From an uncultured Planctomycetales bacterium (lineage in GTDB: Bacteria > Planctomycetota > Planctomycetia > Pirellulales > S012-138), in assembly GCA_937982665.1 (NCBI GenBank), contig CALJLD010000048.1, positions 1 to 64,000 on the forward strand: a DNA stretch of 64,000 bases, written 5' to 3'. The translations under genes and the position numbers were made by a program. The first letter of the stretch is position 1, and each line of letters opens with the position of its first letter. The notes under the pieces are model-generated. The model was not told where the DNA came from, searched no databases, and saw nothing but the letters and a program-made list of their open reading frames with translations. Below, piece by piece: positions 27,320-35,399 of this stretch.

Positions 27320-29233
27320 CTAGCGAAGGTTGGCTCCAGCAGTAGCAGTGTCATACGCGGAGGCCGCCGCGGCACTTGTGACCGATAGATAGTTGGTCAC
27401 GTTGCTCTTGTCGGTCATGTCTTGATAGACCTTGGCCATTTCAATGCGAAGCTTCTTCTCATACAGATCGCGGAACAAGCCGTCGCGGACTTCCGCCAAT
27501 TGAACTGGTTGCGGCTGCGTCCGACCTTCGCAGAACAGGATGACAAAGTACTCGCCAACTTCAATCACTTGCGAGATCTCGCCGGGTTGAAGACGGAAGG
27601 CTTCCTTTTCCAGGTTCGGCTTGCCGCCGTGCTGTTGAATCGGAGGAATCTCTCCCTGCAAAGATCGCAAGCTGGCTTCCACGGAATAGCGTGTGCTGAG
27701 CTGGCCGAAGTACTCAACCGTTGGGTTCTTGCGGGCTTCTTCCCAGCACTCTTGTGCGGTCCGCATGTTGTTAACCATAATCGCTCGGGCTTTGACGCGA
27801 GGACCATAGTTGGCTTCAAAAGCTCTTTGCAGGTCTTCTTCTGTCACGTCGATTTGAGCGCTGGAACGCTTGTGAGCCAGCTTCTTGAGCGCGACTGTGG
27901 GCCAGACCACATCGTCCAGGTACCGCTGCCATTTGATTTCTTGCTCACGTTCAACCATCACAATCCAACGGTCGATGTCGACTTCGCCTTGGGCGTTGAT
28001 AACGCCCATGGATTCCGCGGCGCGATAGACTTCTTCTTTGATGTCTTCACGGTCGACGATGATTTGCTCGCGTTGAACAAATTGTTCCAGGATGCGGCGG
28101 CTGATGGTGCCTTCCAACACTTCCAGGCCATGGCGATCCAGGCAGGCTTCGCCAAGTTCCTCCATGCTGATTTGTCGTCCGTTGACGATCGCGGCCACGC
28201 CGGGGTATTGCTGAGCGAGCTTCGGATCATCCGAGCCATAGACTTCGATCACGTTTGACTTCTCGCGGAGTTTGCCGAACACCTCGGTGGCGGCCATCGT
28301 TTCTTTCTTGCTTTGCAGCTCAAACTTGATTTTCTCGCGGACTTGTTCGAACGAGAAGTCCGCCGTCCGACTGGGGCGATGCGCTTCGCACTTGAGGATC
28401 AGGTACTGCCCTTCCACCTGGAGGATCTCCGAAACTTCGCCGTCCGCAAGCGCGAAGGCGACTTTCTCGATCTCCGGATCGCCCAGGTTGCGGCGAATCG
28501 GGGGAATACGCCCTTCCGTACTGGCGCTCGCATCGATGGAGAACTGCTTGGCCAAACGGCCGAACTCGTCCGGATTGGCGACTGCCGCCGCATGAGCTTT
28601 GCGGGCGGACTCTTCGTCACGACAAACCATGATGCGAGCATCGACGGTTGGTCCGTACATCGCTTGATAGAACGCGCGAAGCTCGTCTTCGCTAATATCC
28701 AACAGGTCCTTGGCGGCGGCACGCAGGGCCAACGCCGGCCAAATGATGTCGTTGTCGTACTGCGAGGGGGAAATGTGACGCTCGTTCTTGAGCATGTTTC
28801 GCCATTCTTCCACGGACATGCCAAAGCGGCGGGCCGTTTGAGCAACCTCTGCCTGAATGGCGGACGTGGGAATGACAATCCCCTGATCTTTGCAGTGCTG
28901 ATAGATCAGATGTTTGTTGATGACGCTTTCCAGGACGACGTCGCCAAACGACTTGATGCAATCGTCGGCAAGTTCCGCTCGGCGGACCTGCTCGCCATTG
29001 ACCATGGCAACCGGATCAATTGGCTTGTAGGGATCGTTGGAAGCCGCGGCCGGGTTTTGGCGCTGGGTTTCCGCCCCGGCTTGCCCGGAATTCCAGAAAA
29101 ACTTCACCGCAACACAGGCGCCAATAATCACCACGCCGGCAGTGAGGAAGCCAATCCGCTTTCGCCAAGGGCGGCCGCTGGACGCAGGGGATGGGGACGC
29201 GGACTGTTGCTTCTTCCGATCCTTGGAAGCCAT
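27320..29233 (-). CDS. Membrane-anchored tandem parvulin peptidyl-prolyl isomerase (SurA/PrsA-like)
   Basis: A 637-residue folding factor. The N-terminal 35 residues are basic and Ser/Pro-rich, then comes a single membrane helix (IGFLTAGVVIIGACVAVKFF), so the bulk lies outside the cytoplasmic membrane. The chain repeats twice: a SurA_N-like helical part and then a parvulin domain (first copy around GRIPPIRRNLGDPEIEKVAF; second around GEIPPIQQHGGKPNLEKEAF). The start ATG at 29233 has GGAG six bases upstream; a GTG at 29257 is also in frame. It stands alone with its own terminator. It probably helps fold exported proteins, such as the many secreted proteins of this region. The typical parvulin active-site Cys/His set is not obvious, so isomerase activity is uncertain. 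Confidence 0.87.
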   Translation of the reverse strand: MASKDRKKQQSASPSPASSGRPWRKRIGFLTAGVVIIGACVAVKFFWNSGQAGAETQRQNPAAASNDPYKPIDPVAMVNGEQVRRAELADDCIKSFGDVVLESVINKHLIYQHCKDQGIVIPTSAIQAEVAQTARRFGMSVEEWRNMLKNERHISPSQYDNDIIWPALALRAAAKDLLDISEDELRAFYQAMYGPTVDARIMVCRDEESARKAHAAAVANPDEFGRLAKQFSIDASASTEGRIPPIRRNLGDPEIEKVAFALADGEVSEILQVEGQYLILKCEAHRPSRTADFSFEQVREKIKFELQSKKETMAATEVFGKLREKSNVIEVYGSDDPKLAQQYPGVAAIVNGRQISMEELGEACLDRHGLEVLEGTISRRILEQFVQREQIIVDREDIKEEVYRAAESMGVINAQGEVDIDRWIVMVEREQEIKWQRYLDDVVWPTVALKKLAHKRSSAQIDVTEEDLQRAFEANYGPRVKARAIMVNNMRTAQECWEEARKNPTVEYFGQLSTRYSVEASLRSLQGEIPPIQQHGGKPNLEKEAFRLQPGEISQVIEVGEYFVILFCEGRTQPQPVQLAEVRDGLFRDLYEKKLRIEMAKVYQDMTDKSNVTNYLSVTSAAAASAYDTATAGANLR

Positions 29234-29799
29234 GGCGATCTCCGTATCGCTTGTCACTAGGGAGCAATTGGGTCAAAGATTGGCCGGCAATGGAAGTGCG
29301 TTTCGCGCGCAGTTCCCCGCAAAACTCGGCCAAAGCGGGCGGTACTCTAAAGAACACGTTGATCGCGGTCAATGCGAATCAAGAGTGCCGGGAGGGTCCT
29401 GGACTTTGAGCGTTCGAAGTTGTGCCTGGCAGCCAGAGTTATCGCTTAAGACGTCAACAGCGGGCGGCTCGTACGAATGCACGTGAATCGGTCGACGATT
29501 CTTGCGAGGTCTTCTTGCGAGGTCGATGACAGCAACGCTCGCAGTTGGCTGATGCTGCGTGCGTCAATCCAAGAATGCCTTCAACACCCCCTCAGCCCAA
29601 CTGCAAAGTGCAGGGCGTGCAGCGTCGATAGCGAACGATCAAACCGATCTAGGTCGAATTGAGCCCCCTCGGTAGAATCTCGCCCCGATACCTGCTGCGC
29701 GGAGCCCGCGATCTGACTGCAGCCGCTTTAGAAGCGGTCAGAGGTCCGACTTCGCCGATGAACCTGCTTGACTTGAACCTGGAGCAAGGGGAAGACCCG
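29234..29799. other. 566-bp intergenic stretch with a 13-bp tandem repeat
   Basis: This region lies between divergent genes (parvulin - and TIGR03009-type +), so both promoters should lie here. The only structure I noticed is a direct tandem of ttcttgcgaggtc at 29499-29511 and 29512-29524. A frame open from 29659 runs into the next gene, but its first 47 codons are not protein-like. Confidence 0.5.
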
Positions 29800-30699
29800 A
29801 TGCGAAACACACACTCCGCTCGAACGTTCGTGAAGGGCGTTGTGTTGGGCTGCTCGTTCCTAGGCCTGGCAATTGCGGAAGTTTCCGCCCAACCTCAGGC
29901 TGGTCCCCAACAGAACCTCGGTCAGGGCCAGCAGCAGCGTCCGCCCGCACAAGGAAATCAAGCCCAAGCCGCGCAAGCGCAAGGCCCTCAACAGGCGCCC
30001 CCGCAGTTGCAAGCGCCCTTCACGCTCACGCGCGACGAGTTTGACCTTCTGTATGCGGTGCTAGGCGAATGGGAAAAACGCAGCGCCCAGATCAAGACAG
30101 CTAAGGCTAACTTCATCCTTTGGATGGACGACCCCACGTTCAAACAGACAAAAAAGCGGCAAGGCAAAGTCAGCTACAAAGCTCCTGATCACGGCTTGTA
30201 CAAAGTGTTGGGGGAAGATGGCGAATGGGTCGATCACTGGGTCTGCGATGGCAAGTCGATCTTCGACTTCGACTACACCACGAAGAAGATGACGCAGTTC
30301 AACCTTCCGCCGGAGTTGCAGGGACAAAACATCGCACACGGCCCGTTGCCGTTCTTGTTCGCCGCGAAGAAGGATGATTTGATCAAGCGCTATTGGATGC
30401 GCGTTATCCAACCGCCAAAGGGCAAAGAAGCCACGGAGATTTGGATTGAAGCCTACCCGCGGATGCAAAACGAGCGGGCGAATTTCATGCGAGCAACAAT
30501 CATCCTTACGCGGAATGAAATGTTGCCTTATGCGATCGAACTCTACTTTCCCAACAACGGTCGCAACGTTCATCAGTTCGATTGGAAGATCAACAGCGGC
30601 AATCCGTTGAGCATCTTTATCCCCAACGAGTTTGAGGCCAAGTTGCCGCGCGGTTGGAGCAAAGTTGTTGAGCCGCAAAATACAGGCGGTGGCGACTAG
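29800..30699 (+). CDS. Secreted TIGR03009-type planctomycete protein
   Basis: A 299-residue exported protein. The ATG at 29800 follows AAGGGGA and opens the signal peptide (FVKGVVLGCSFLGLAIAEVS, cleavage near VSAQ). A Gln/Pro/Ala-rich linker covers residues 35-75. The conserved part then resembles the planctomycete TIGR03009 domain as I remember it: WEKRSAQIKTAKANFILW, an HWVCDGKSIFDFD segment, a GPLPFLFAAKKDDLIKRYWM segment, and YAIELYFPNNG near the end. The fold may be LolA/LppX-like, binding lipid in a half-barrel, but this is inference. Function unproven. The glycosyltransferase gene follows closely. Confidence 0.82.
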   Translation: MRNTHSARTFVKGVVLGCSFLGLAIAEVSAQPQAGPQQNLGQGQQQRPPAQGNQAQAAQAQGPQQAPPQLQAPFTLTRDEFDLLYAVLGEWEKRSAQIKTAKANFILWMDDPTFKQTKKRQGKVSYKAPDHGLYKVLGEDGEWVDHWVCDGKSIFDFDYTTKKMTQFNLPPELQGQNIAHGPLPFLFAAKKDDLIKRYWMRVIQPPKGKEATEIWIEAYPRMQNERANFMRATIILTRNEMLPYAIELYFPNNGRNVHQFDWKINSGNPLSIFIPNEFEAKLPRGWSKVVEPQNTGGGD

Positions 30700-30765
30700 C
30701 GCGAATCTGTGACAAAAGCGGGTGCATCAGTTGTTCTACGATTTCCGCCTGCGGCAAGGATGCCA

Positions 30766-32532
30766 ATGAAGCGTGACGCGCTCATCGTGGCGATGTTGAT
30801 CGTTGCCGCCTGCGTCGTGCAGAGCTATATGATCTTTCGCGCGGTAACGCCTGCGCAAGACGCCGTGCGATTTGTGTCCATCGCGCAGCGGATGGAGCGA
30901 GAAGGCGTTGTGCCGACAATCCGCGATGAGACGGAACACCCGTTGTTCCCCGCCGCGATTCGCGCAACATATCCGGTTGTTAAATGGATTCGTGGACCGC
31001 GGTCCGACAACTGGGCGACCGCAGCGCAATGGTCAGCCGCGTTGCCGCTGGTGCTGTGCGTCTTGCCCATCTTTTGGCTGCTGCGAGCTGTTGTCTCCGC
31101 TTGGGGCGCTGCGCTTGGCACGCTAGTGTTTTCCACCGCAAGAGAATTCGCCGCCTTGGGGGCAAGCGCGCTATCTGACGGTTGGACGCTGCTGTTCACC
31201 TGTTGGTTCTTGGCGTGCATTGCGCGATTGATTCTGCGAGCGAAACAAAAGGATGCGCCTTCCTACCGATTGATCGCTGTCGCTTTGGGGGTCTCAGCAG
31301 GCATTGCCTTGGGATTGGCGTCAATGGCGCACCAATTGGCGCTTGTCAGCGGGGCAGCTGCCATTTTGATGGCAAGTGTCCTTGTCCTCTTCGCCGCGCC
31401 GACACGATGGTTGGCGGTCAAGCATATCGCCTGTTGTGCTGTGTTTGTCGGTGTGGGATTGAGTGGCGTATGCACACCGTGGCTTGCGACAGCAGGAGTT
31501 GATTCGACCTCGTCGGCCATTGCACGACTGCTGGGACGTGAGACGGGGGAAACGGATGAGTTTGCCAGTGTGTTTGATGCCTCGGCGATCAGCGACATCG
31601 AATCATCCGAGACCGCAATTCAAGAAGTTTCGCCCAGCAAGAGACAAGCCCGAAGCAAGAAGAAGTGGTGGTTGGAAAGCGGCGACAAGATGGCGTTCGA
31701 CAAAAAGGACCCCAACCTTAGCTTGCGACGTCACGGTCTGGCGGCCGCCGGTTCCAAGTTCGCGCAAGAGTTTCCGCAAGCCATCGGGCTGCTGATTGGC
31801 GGGTTCGTGTTGATCGGAGTCGGAGATCGAATTCGTCGGCTGTTTCTCCGGCAACATCGACGAGATGAGAATTCACCGCAACATGCCCACCTTGTTGAAC
31901 GGCGGCCGTTGCCGACGTTCTTCACGGGCTTCTTCTTGTTGTACGCCGCGACATTGCTCGCCGGAGCGGCAAGATTTGGATATGTGGAAGCGCGGCATTT
32001 GCTGCCACTTGTGATTGTTCTCCTTCCGCTGGCCGTTGAACCGCTAGTTGCTTTGTGCGGATGTTTCCGGGCGAAAGAATCCAACGCGCTTGCACCGGCA
32101 CGGAAACGCATGATTGTGGTTGCCGCTTTGATGACCGGGTGGTTTCTGGCGGCAGTTCCGCTGATCTCCCCTTTGCATGCCAGCCGGGCTCCGCATCGTC
32201 AGGCTGCTAACTGGATTGCGGCGAGTGAGCAGTTGGACGCCGCGGTCCTGGACACCCGGGGCTGGACACAGTTTTATTCCGGCAAGTCCACCTATTTGCT
32301 AAGTGCGGGCAGACGCGCTCTGCGCGACCCTAAGCTGAAATACATCGTCCTTGAGCGGCGCGAGTTGGAGTTCGAAAGCGCCCGCTCAGCGACATTGCGC
32401 GAGATTGTGGGGGCTCCGGATGAGCCGGCGGCAACGTTCGCCGCAGTAAGCGGACCGGAAAAAGATGTCCTGGTTTTCCGTTGGGACGCGAAACGCTTTT
32501 CAACGCGGAAGACCAAGATCGCAAGACGCTAG
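30766..32532 (+). CDS. GT-C fold membrane glycosyltransferase (ArnT/PMT-like)
   Basis: A 588-residue polytopic membrane protein. At least ten hydrophobic helices are visible. The first loop carries an acidic residue after helix 1 (PAQDAVRFVSIAQRME) and then TEHPLFPAAI, the usual arrangement of lipid-phosphate-sugar-dependent GT-C enzymes such as ArnT or GT39. A long polar insert lies at about residues 270-340 and a soluble tail at the C-terminus. I chose the ATG at 30766 because AAGGA precedes it by five bases. A GTG at 30709 and an ATG at 30760 are in frame. It lies 26 bp before a methyltransferase gene and may modify surface glycans or glycoproteins. Donor and acceptor are unknown. Confidence 0.78.
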   Translation: MKRDALIVAMLIVAACVVQSYMIFRAVTPAQDAVRFVSIAQRMEREGVVPTIRDETEHPLFPAAIRATYPVVKWIRGPRSDNWATAAQWSAALPLVLCVLPIFWLLRAVVSAWGAALGTLVFSTAREFAALGASALSDGWTLLFTCWFLACIARLILRAKQKDAPSYRLIAVALGVSAGIALGLASMAHQLALVSGAAAILMASVLVLFAAPTRWLAVKHIACCAVFVGVGLSGVCTPWLATAGVDSTSSAIARLLGRETGETDEFASVFDASAISDIESSETAIQEVSPSKRQARSKKKWWLESGDKMAFDKKDPNLSLRRHGLAAAGSKFAQEFPQAIGLLIGGFVLIGVGDRIRRLFLRQHRRDENSPQHAHLVERRPLPTFFTGFFLLYAATLLAGAARFGYVEARHLLPLVIVLLPLAVEPLVALCGCFRAKESNALAPARKRMIVVAALMTGWFLAAVPLISPLHASRAPHRQAANWIAASEQLDAAVLDTRGWTQFYSGKSTYLLSAGRRALRDPKLKYIVLERRELEFESARSATLREIVGAPDEPAATFAAVSGPEKDVLVFRWDAKRFSTRKTKIARR

Positions 32533-32558
32533 CCCATTGCGTCTGACGGAGAAAGATC

Positions 32559-33341
32559 ATGCGAGACAACGTGCGAGCATTTGTTCAGGCAGCCGCGGAG
32601 GCATTTGAGTTGAATGCGTCCGTTGGTGAGTTTCCCAATTCGTCCGAAGGGGCGATCTACGAGTTTGGATCGTTTCTCGTTCCCGGCCAGGAAGACATTG
32701 CGGACTTACGCCCAGTCTTTTGCGAGCGAGAGTTTATTGGCTGTGACATGCGGTCCGGACCGGGTGTTGATCGGGTTGAGGATCTGGCTGGCTTGAGCCT
32801 GCCGGATCATGCGGCACGAGGGATTGTCTGCGTTGATACGCTTGAGCATGTGTATGACGTGATGCAGGCAGTCCGTGAGATGTGGCGTGTCCTAGCGCCG
32901 GGCGGAATCATGCTCGTCTCCGCGCCGATGGACTTTCGCATTCATGCCTACCCCGACGACTATTGGCGGCTGACACCAAGTTGTTTGGCGCGTTTGTTTG
33001 CACCGGCGGCTGCCAGCATCATTGGTTCACAGGGTGTGGAGTCTCATCCGCATACTGTGTACGCGATCGCGGCCAAGGCTCCTGTCGAATTGGACTTTGC
33101 CGCGTGCGCACGGGAATTTGTCGACAGCTTCAACGCTTGGCTGAAACACAATCGGGCAACCGCGTCCTGGCGCGTACGAGCCAAACGTCGGCTCGCATTC
33201 TTCCGCGGCAAGGGCGAACGCCGTCGCCAGCGAGATTCTCACGCAGCGCGGTTTGCAGTCAGCCTGCCAATCCAGGAAGTGTTACCGCAGCCGCAGGGAC
33301 TTGCCTTGCACTTGGGCGGTCGGCTGGATGTAGGTGGATAG
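32559..33341 (+). CDS. SAM-dependent methyltransferase (class I, Methyltransf_11 type)
   Basis: A 260-residue protein. Residues 60-130 show the class I pattern: an acidic residue ending strand 2 (EFIGCDMRSG), VCVDTLEHVYD at the motif-IV position, and WRVLAPGGIMLVSAPM as the motif V/VI region. The canonical glycine-rich motif I is weak, as in many glycan or lipid methyltransferases. The C-terminal 75 residues are basic and unfamiliar. It has no signal peptide and is likely cytoplasmic. Tight spacing to the GT-C gene suggests that both act on the same cell-surface polymer or lipid carrier. Confidence 0.82.
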   Translation: MRDNVRAFVQAAAEAFELNASVGEFPNSSEGAIYEFGSFLVPGQEDIADLRPVFCEREFIGCDMRSGPGVDRVEDLAGLSLPDHAARGIVCVDTLEHVYDVMQAVREMWRVLAPGGIMLVSAPMDFRIHAYPDDYWRLTPSCLARLFAPAAASIIGSQGVESHPHTVYAIAAKAPVELDFAACAREFVDSFNAWLKHNRATASWRVRAKRRLAFFRGKGERRRQRDSHAARFAVSLPIQEVLPQPQGLALHLGGRLDVGG

Positions 33342-33414
33342 CCGAACTCTCGCTCAATCCAATTCGCAAGCCAACTGCGCCTTGCCTGCGTGCGCATGCT
33401 TTCTCGCACAACAC

Positions 33415-33798
33415 CTAGCGATGGTGCGGATATGCGGGGTGATGGGCGAATTGCCTTTGCCGATTTTGCGCTCGTTGTGGTGGTCGCCACCGCAAGGGAC
33501 CTCGTGCGACGCGGCCGGTAGGAGCCATCTGATTTTGCGGCGCCATGGGTGCAGGTCGGTTTTCGGGCGCGTCGACCGGTGGAGGGACGGCTTCGATCAT
33601 CGGTTGGGTTTCAAACGCGGCTCCAAGCATGTCATTGCGCGGCACAGGCAATAGTGCAAAGTGTGAATTGGGTGACGATGGCTCGATCACATAGCGATCG
33701 CCGCCAGCGAGCGCCAGTGGCCGCGCACAGCCGCCGAGCAACAACACCGCAATGGCGATGATGATCCACAGGCTCAAGCGACCGAAGGGAGAGTTCAT
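33415..33798 (-). CDS. Small Pro/Arg/His-rich lipoprotein next to the secretion locus
   Basis: A 127-residue protein with a clear lipoprotein signal (LWIIIAIAVLLLGGC, lipobox Cys near residue 24). The mature part is low-complexity, rich in Pro, Met, Asn, Gln and Arg, and ends in a His-rich tail (QFAHHPAYPHHR). No family recognised. It lies about 200 bp downstream of the last gsp gene on the same strand. It could be a pilotin-like or accessory secretion lipoprotein by position only; it does not resemble known pilotins by eye. Confidence 0.6.
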   Translation of the reverse strand: MNSPFGRLSLWIIIAIAVLLLGGCARPLALAGGDRYVIEPSSPNSHFALLPVPRNDMLGAAFETQPMIEAVPPPVDAPENRPAPMAPQNQMAPTGRVARGPLRWRPPQRAQNRQRQFAHHPAYPHHR

Positions 33799-34005
33799 TT
33801 GCGATAGCGCGACAAGAGTCAGGAATCTCAGTCTTCCTGAACATCGGCCGCAGCAGCCGGAAGATTCAGCGCGATCGGCAAAGTTTCCGCAATTCGCCCG
33901 AATGCCGCTGGCAATGCTGTCAGCGATTGAGGCCGATCAACGTTGCTCAGCGTGAGTCGGCGGTGGGAAAAAATAACAGGGCAACCAGAATCCCAAACAA
34001 TGGCG

Positions 34006-35349
34006 TTATTCGCCGCCACGTCGGCCGCGGCTTCCGCGCGAGTTGCCGCGATTCCCAAATCCGCGGTTGCCGCCACCACCACGATTCCCAAATCCACCGC
34101 GAGTGCCAAAGCCGCCGCGCGAATTCGTTCGGAATTCGGCCCCGACCGGTGTGCCCAATCCGGCCAGGCTGTCGCCCAATTTGAGAATGTGCTCGGTGTC
34201 TTCGACGGACACTGTGATCCGTTCGTTTTCAAAATCGATCGACACGACAGTGAATGTAATGCCGCTGATCTCCACGGACTCATCAGGCCGTAAAGTGTGA
34301 TACTCGCCCATGGGGCGGTTATCGATGACGACCATTGGTCCCGAGCTGCTATCACGGATGTTGGTCACATAGCTGTATCGCGTGGCATCAAAGGGAATCT
34401 CTGGTTCCGGATCCGCAGCCGGCGCGGCTTTGGCCACCAGCACATCAAACGAGGTACTCTTGAGACGTGGTTTCATGCCGATGTCTTCCACGGTCACAAC
34501 AATGTCTTCGTAACTGGCCTCTTCATCGCGATTGGATGGACGGAAGGTGATTTCGCCTGTGCGGGAGTCGATTCGCATTCCACGCGGTGCATTGTCCAGG
34601 GAGTAAGTCAGTTGGCGGCCTTCAGGATCTCTCGCGCTCACCGAGAAAGAGATCTCCTCATCATTTGGTCCGACGGTCTTCGGACTGATGTTGTTGAGGA
34701 TCGGCTCCGCGTTGTAGGCAAACAGATTCCGGTCCAGGATATTCTCCTGCACAACTTGTTCGAATTGGTCGCGGGTGTAGTAGTCCTCCCTTCGCGTGAC
34801 TTCGCGCAGACTCTGCATGACAGCGTTTGGCATCGAGATCGCCTCGACCGTCATGACGATTGACAAGCTATCCGTGTAATCCTGTTCGCGACCGCGCGGA
34901 GGATTGACCGTCAGGCTGGTAATACGATGTGCGAGGTCATAGCTGTAGAAGTCATAAAGAAAGTCCGTGACGTCTTCCAGCGTGCCATCGCCTTGCAAGC
35001 GAAATCTCAAGGTGTGGTACTTGCCGCCGAGGTTGGATTCTGGCCGGCCAACAGGACCCACGGTTAAGTTGCCAAATGGCGCGAATGATTCCAGCCAAGG
35101 GCCGTATTCCACCTGGGCAAGATTGGTGTTCGCGGGCAGTGCGATGTAAGCACGTTCTGCAATGAAACCTTCCATGCTGTACAACTCAGATTCCGCAATT
35201 TGCAGCCTGCGATGGGCGGTTTTGTTATTGTTCACCTGCGCTTTCGCGCGCGTAATGGAATCACTAATGCTCGTCATGGCATAATAGACGACCAAAAGCA
35301 GGGCCAGGCTGCCAGCGACTATGGCGAGAAGTTTTTCGCGACGTTCCAT
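34006..35349 (-). CDS. gspM: PilO/GspM-like secretion protein with cadherin-like and GspC/PilP-like domains
   Basis: A 447-residue inner-membrane assembly-platform protein. One N-terminal helix (LLAIVAGSLALLLVVYYAM) is followed by a coiled coil and a PilO/GspM-type ferredoxin-like domain up to about residue 190. Residues 214-325 look like a cadherin/Ig-like domain (SVSARDPEGRQLTYSLDNAP, then GEITFRPSN). Residues 326-403 (SVEISGITFTVVSIDFENER, then HILKLGDSL) resemble the PilP or GspC homology-region beta sandwich. Residues 404-447 are a Gly/Arg/Asn-rich tail. No separate gspC is visible in the locus, so this fusion may supply it. It is 50 bases downstream of the gspL-like gene. Confidence 0.8.
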   Translation of the reverse strand: MERREKLLAIVAGSLALLLVVYYAMTSISDSITRAKAQVNNNKTAHRRLQIAESELYSMEGFIAERAYIALPANTNLAQVEYGPWLESFAPFGNLTVGPVGRPESNLGGKYHTLRFRLQGDGTLEDVTDFLYDFYSYDLAHRITSLTVNPPRGREQDYTDSLSIVMTVEAISMPNAVMQSLREVTRREDYYTRDQFEQVVQENILDRNLFAYNAEPILNNISPKTVGPNDEEISFSVSARDPEGRQLTYSLDNAPRGMRIDSRTGEITFRPSNRDEEASYEDIVVTVEDIGMKPRLKSTSFDVLVAKAAPAADPEPEIPFDATRYSYVTNIRDSSSGPMVVIDNRPMGEYHTLRPDESVEISGITFTVVSIDFENERITVSVEDTEHILKLGDSLAGLGTPVGAEFRTNSRGGFGTRGGFGNRGGGGNRGFGNRGNSRGSRGRRGGE

Positions 35350-35399
35350 AACTGGACTCGAACAACTGCGGTGTTACTTGGGTAGTGGCCGACTCTTCG

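Noticed and set aside
33828..34355. 175-codon frame on the - strand overlapping the 3' end of the gspM-like gene, with a plausible-looking tail
   Set aside because: Most of it is an alternate frame of the Gly/Arg-rich gspM tail; the unique part has no start or ribosome site, and there is no evidence of a frameshift.
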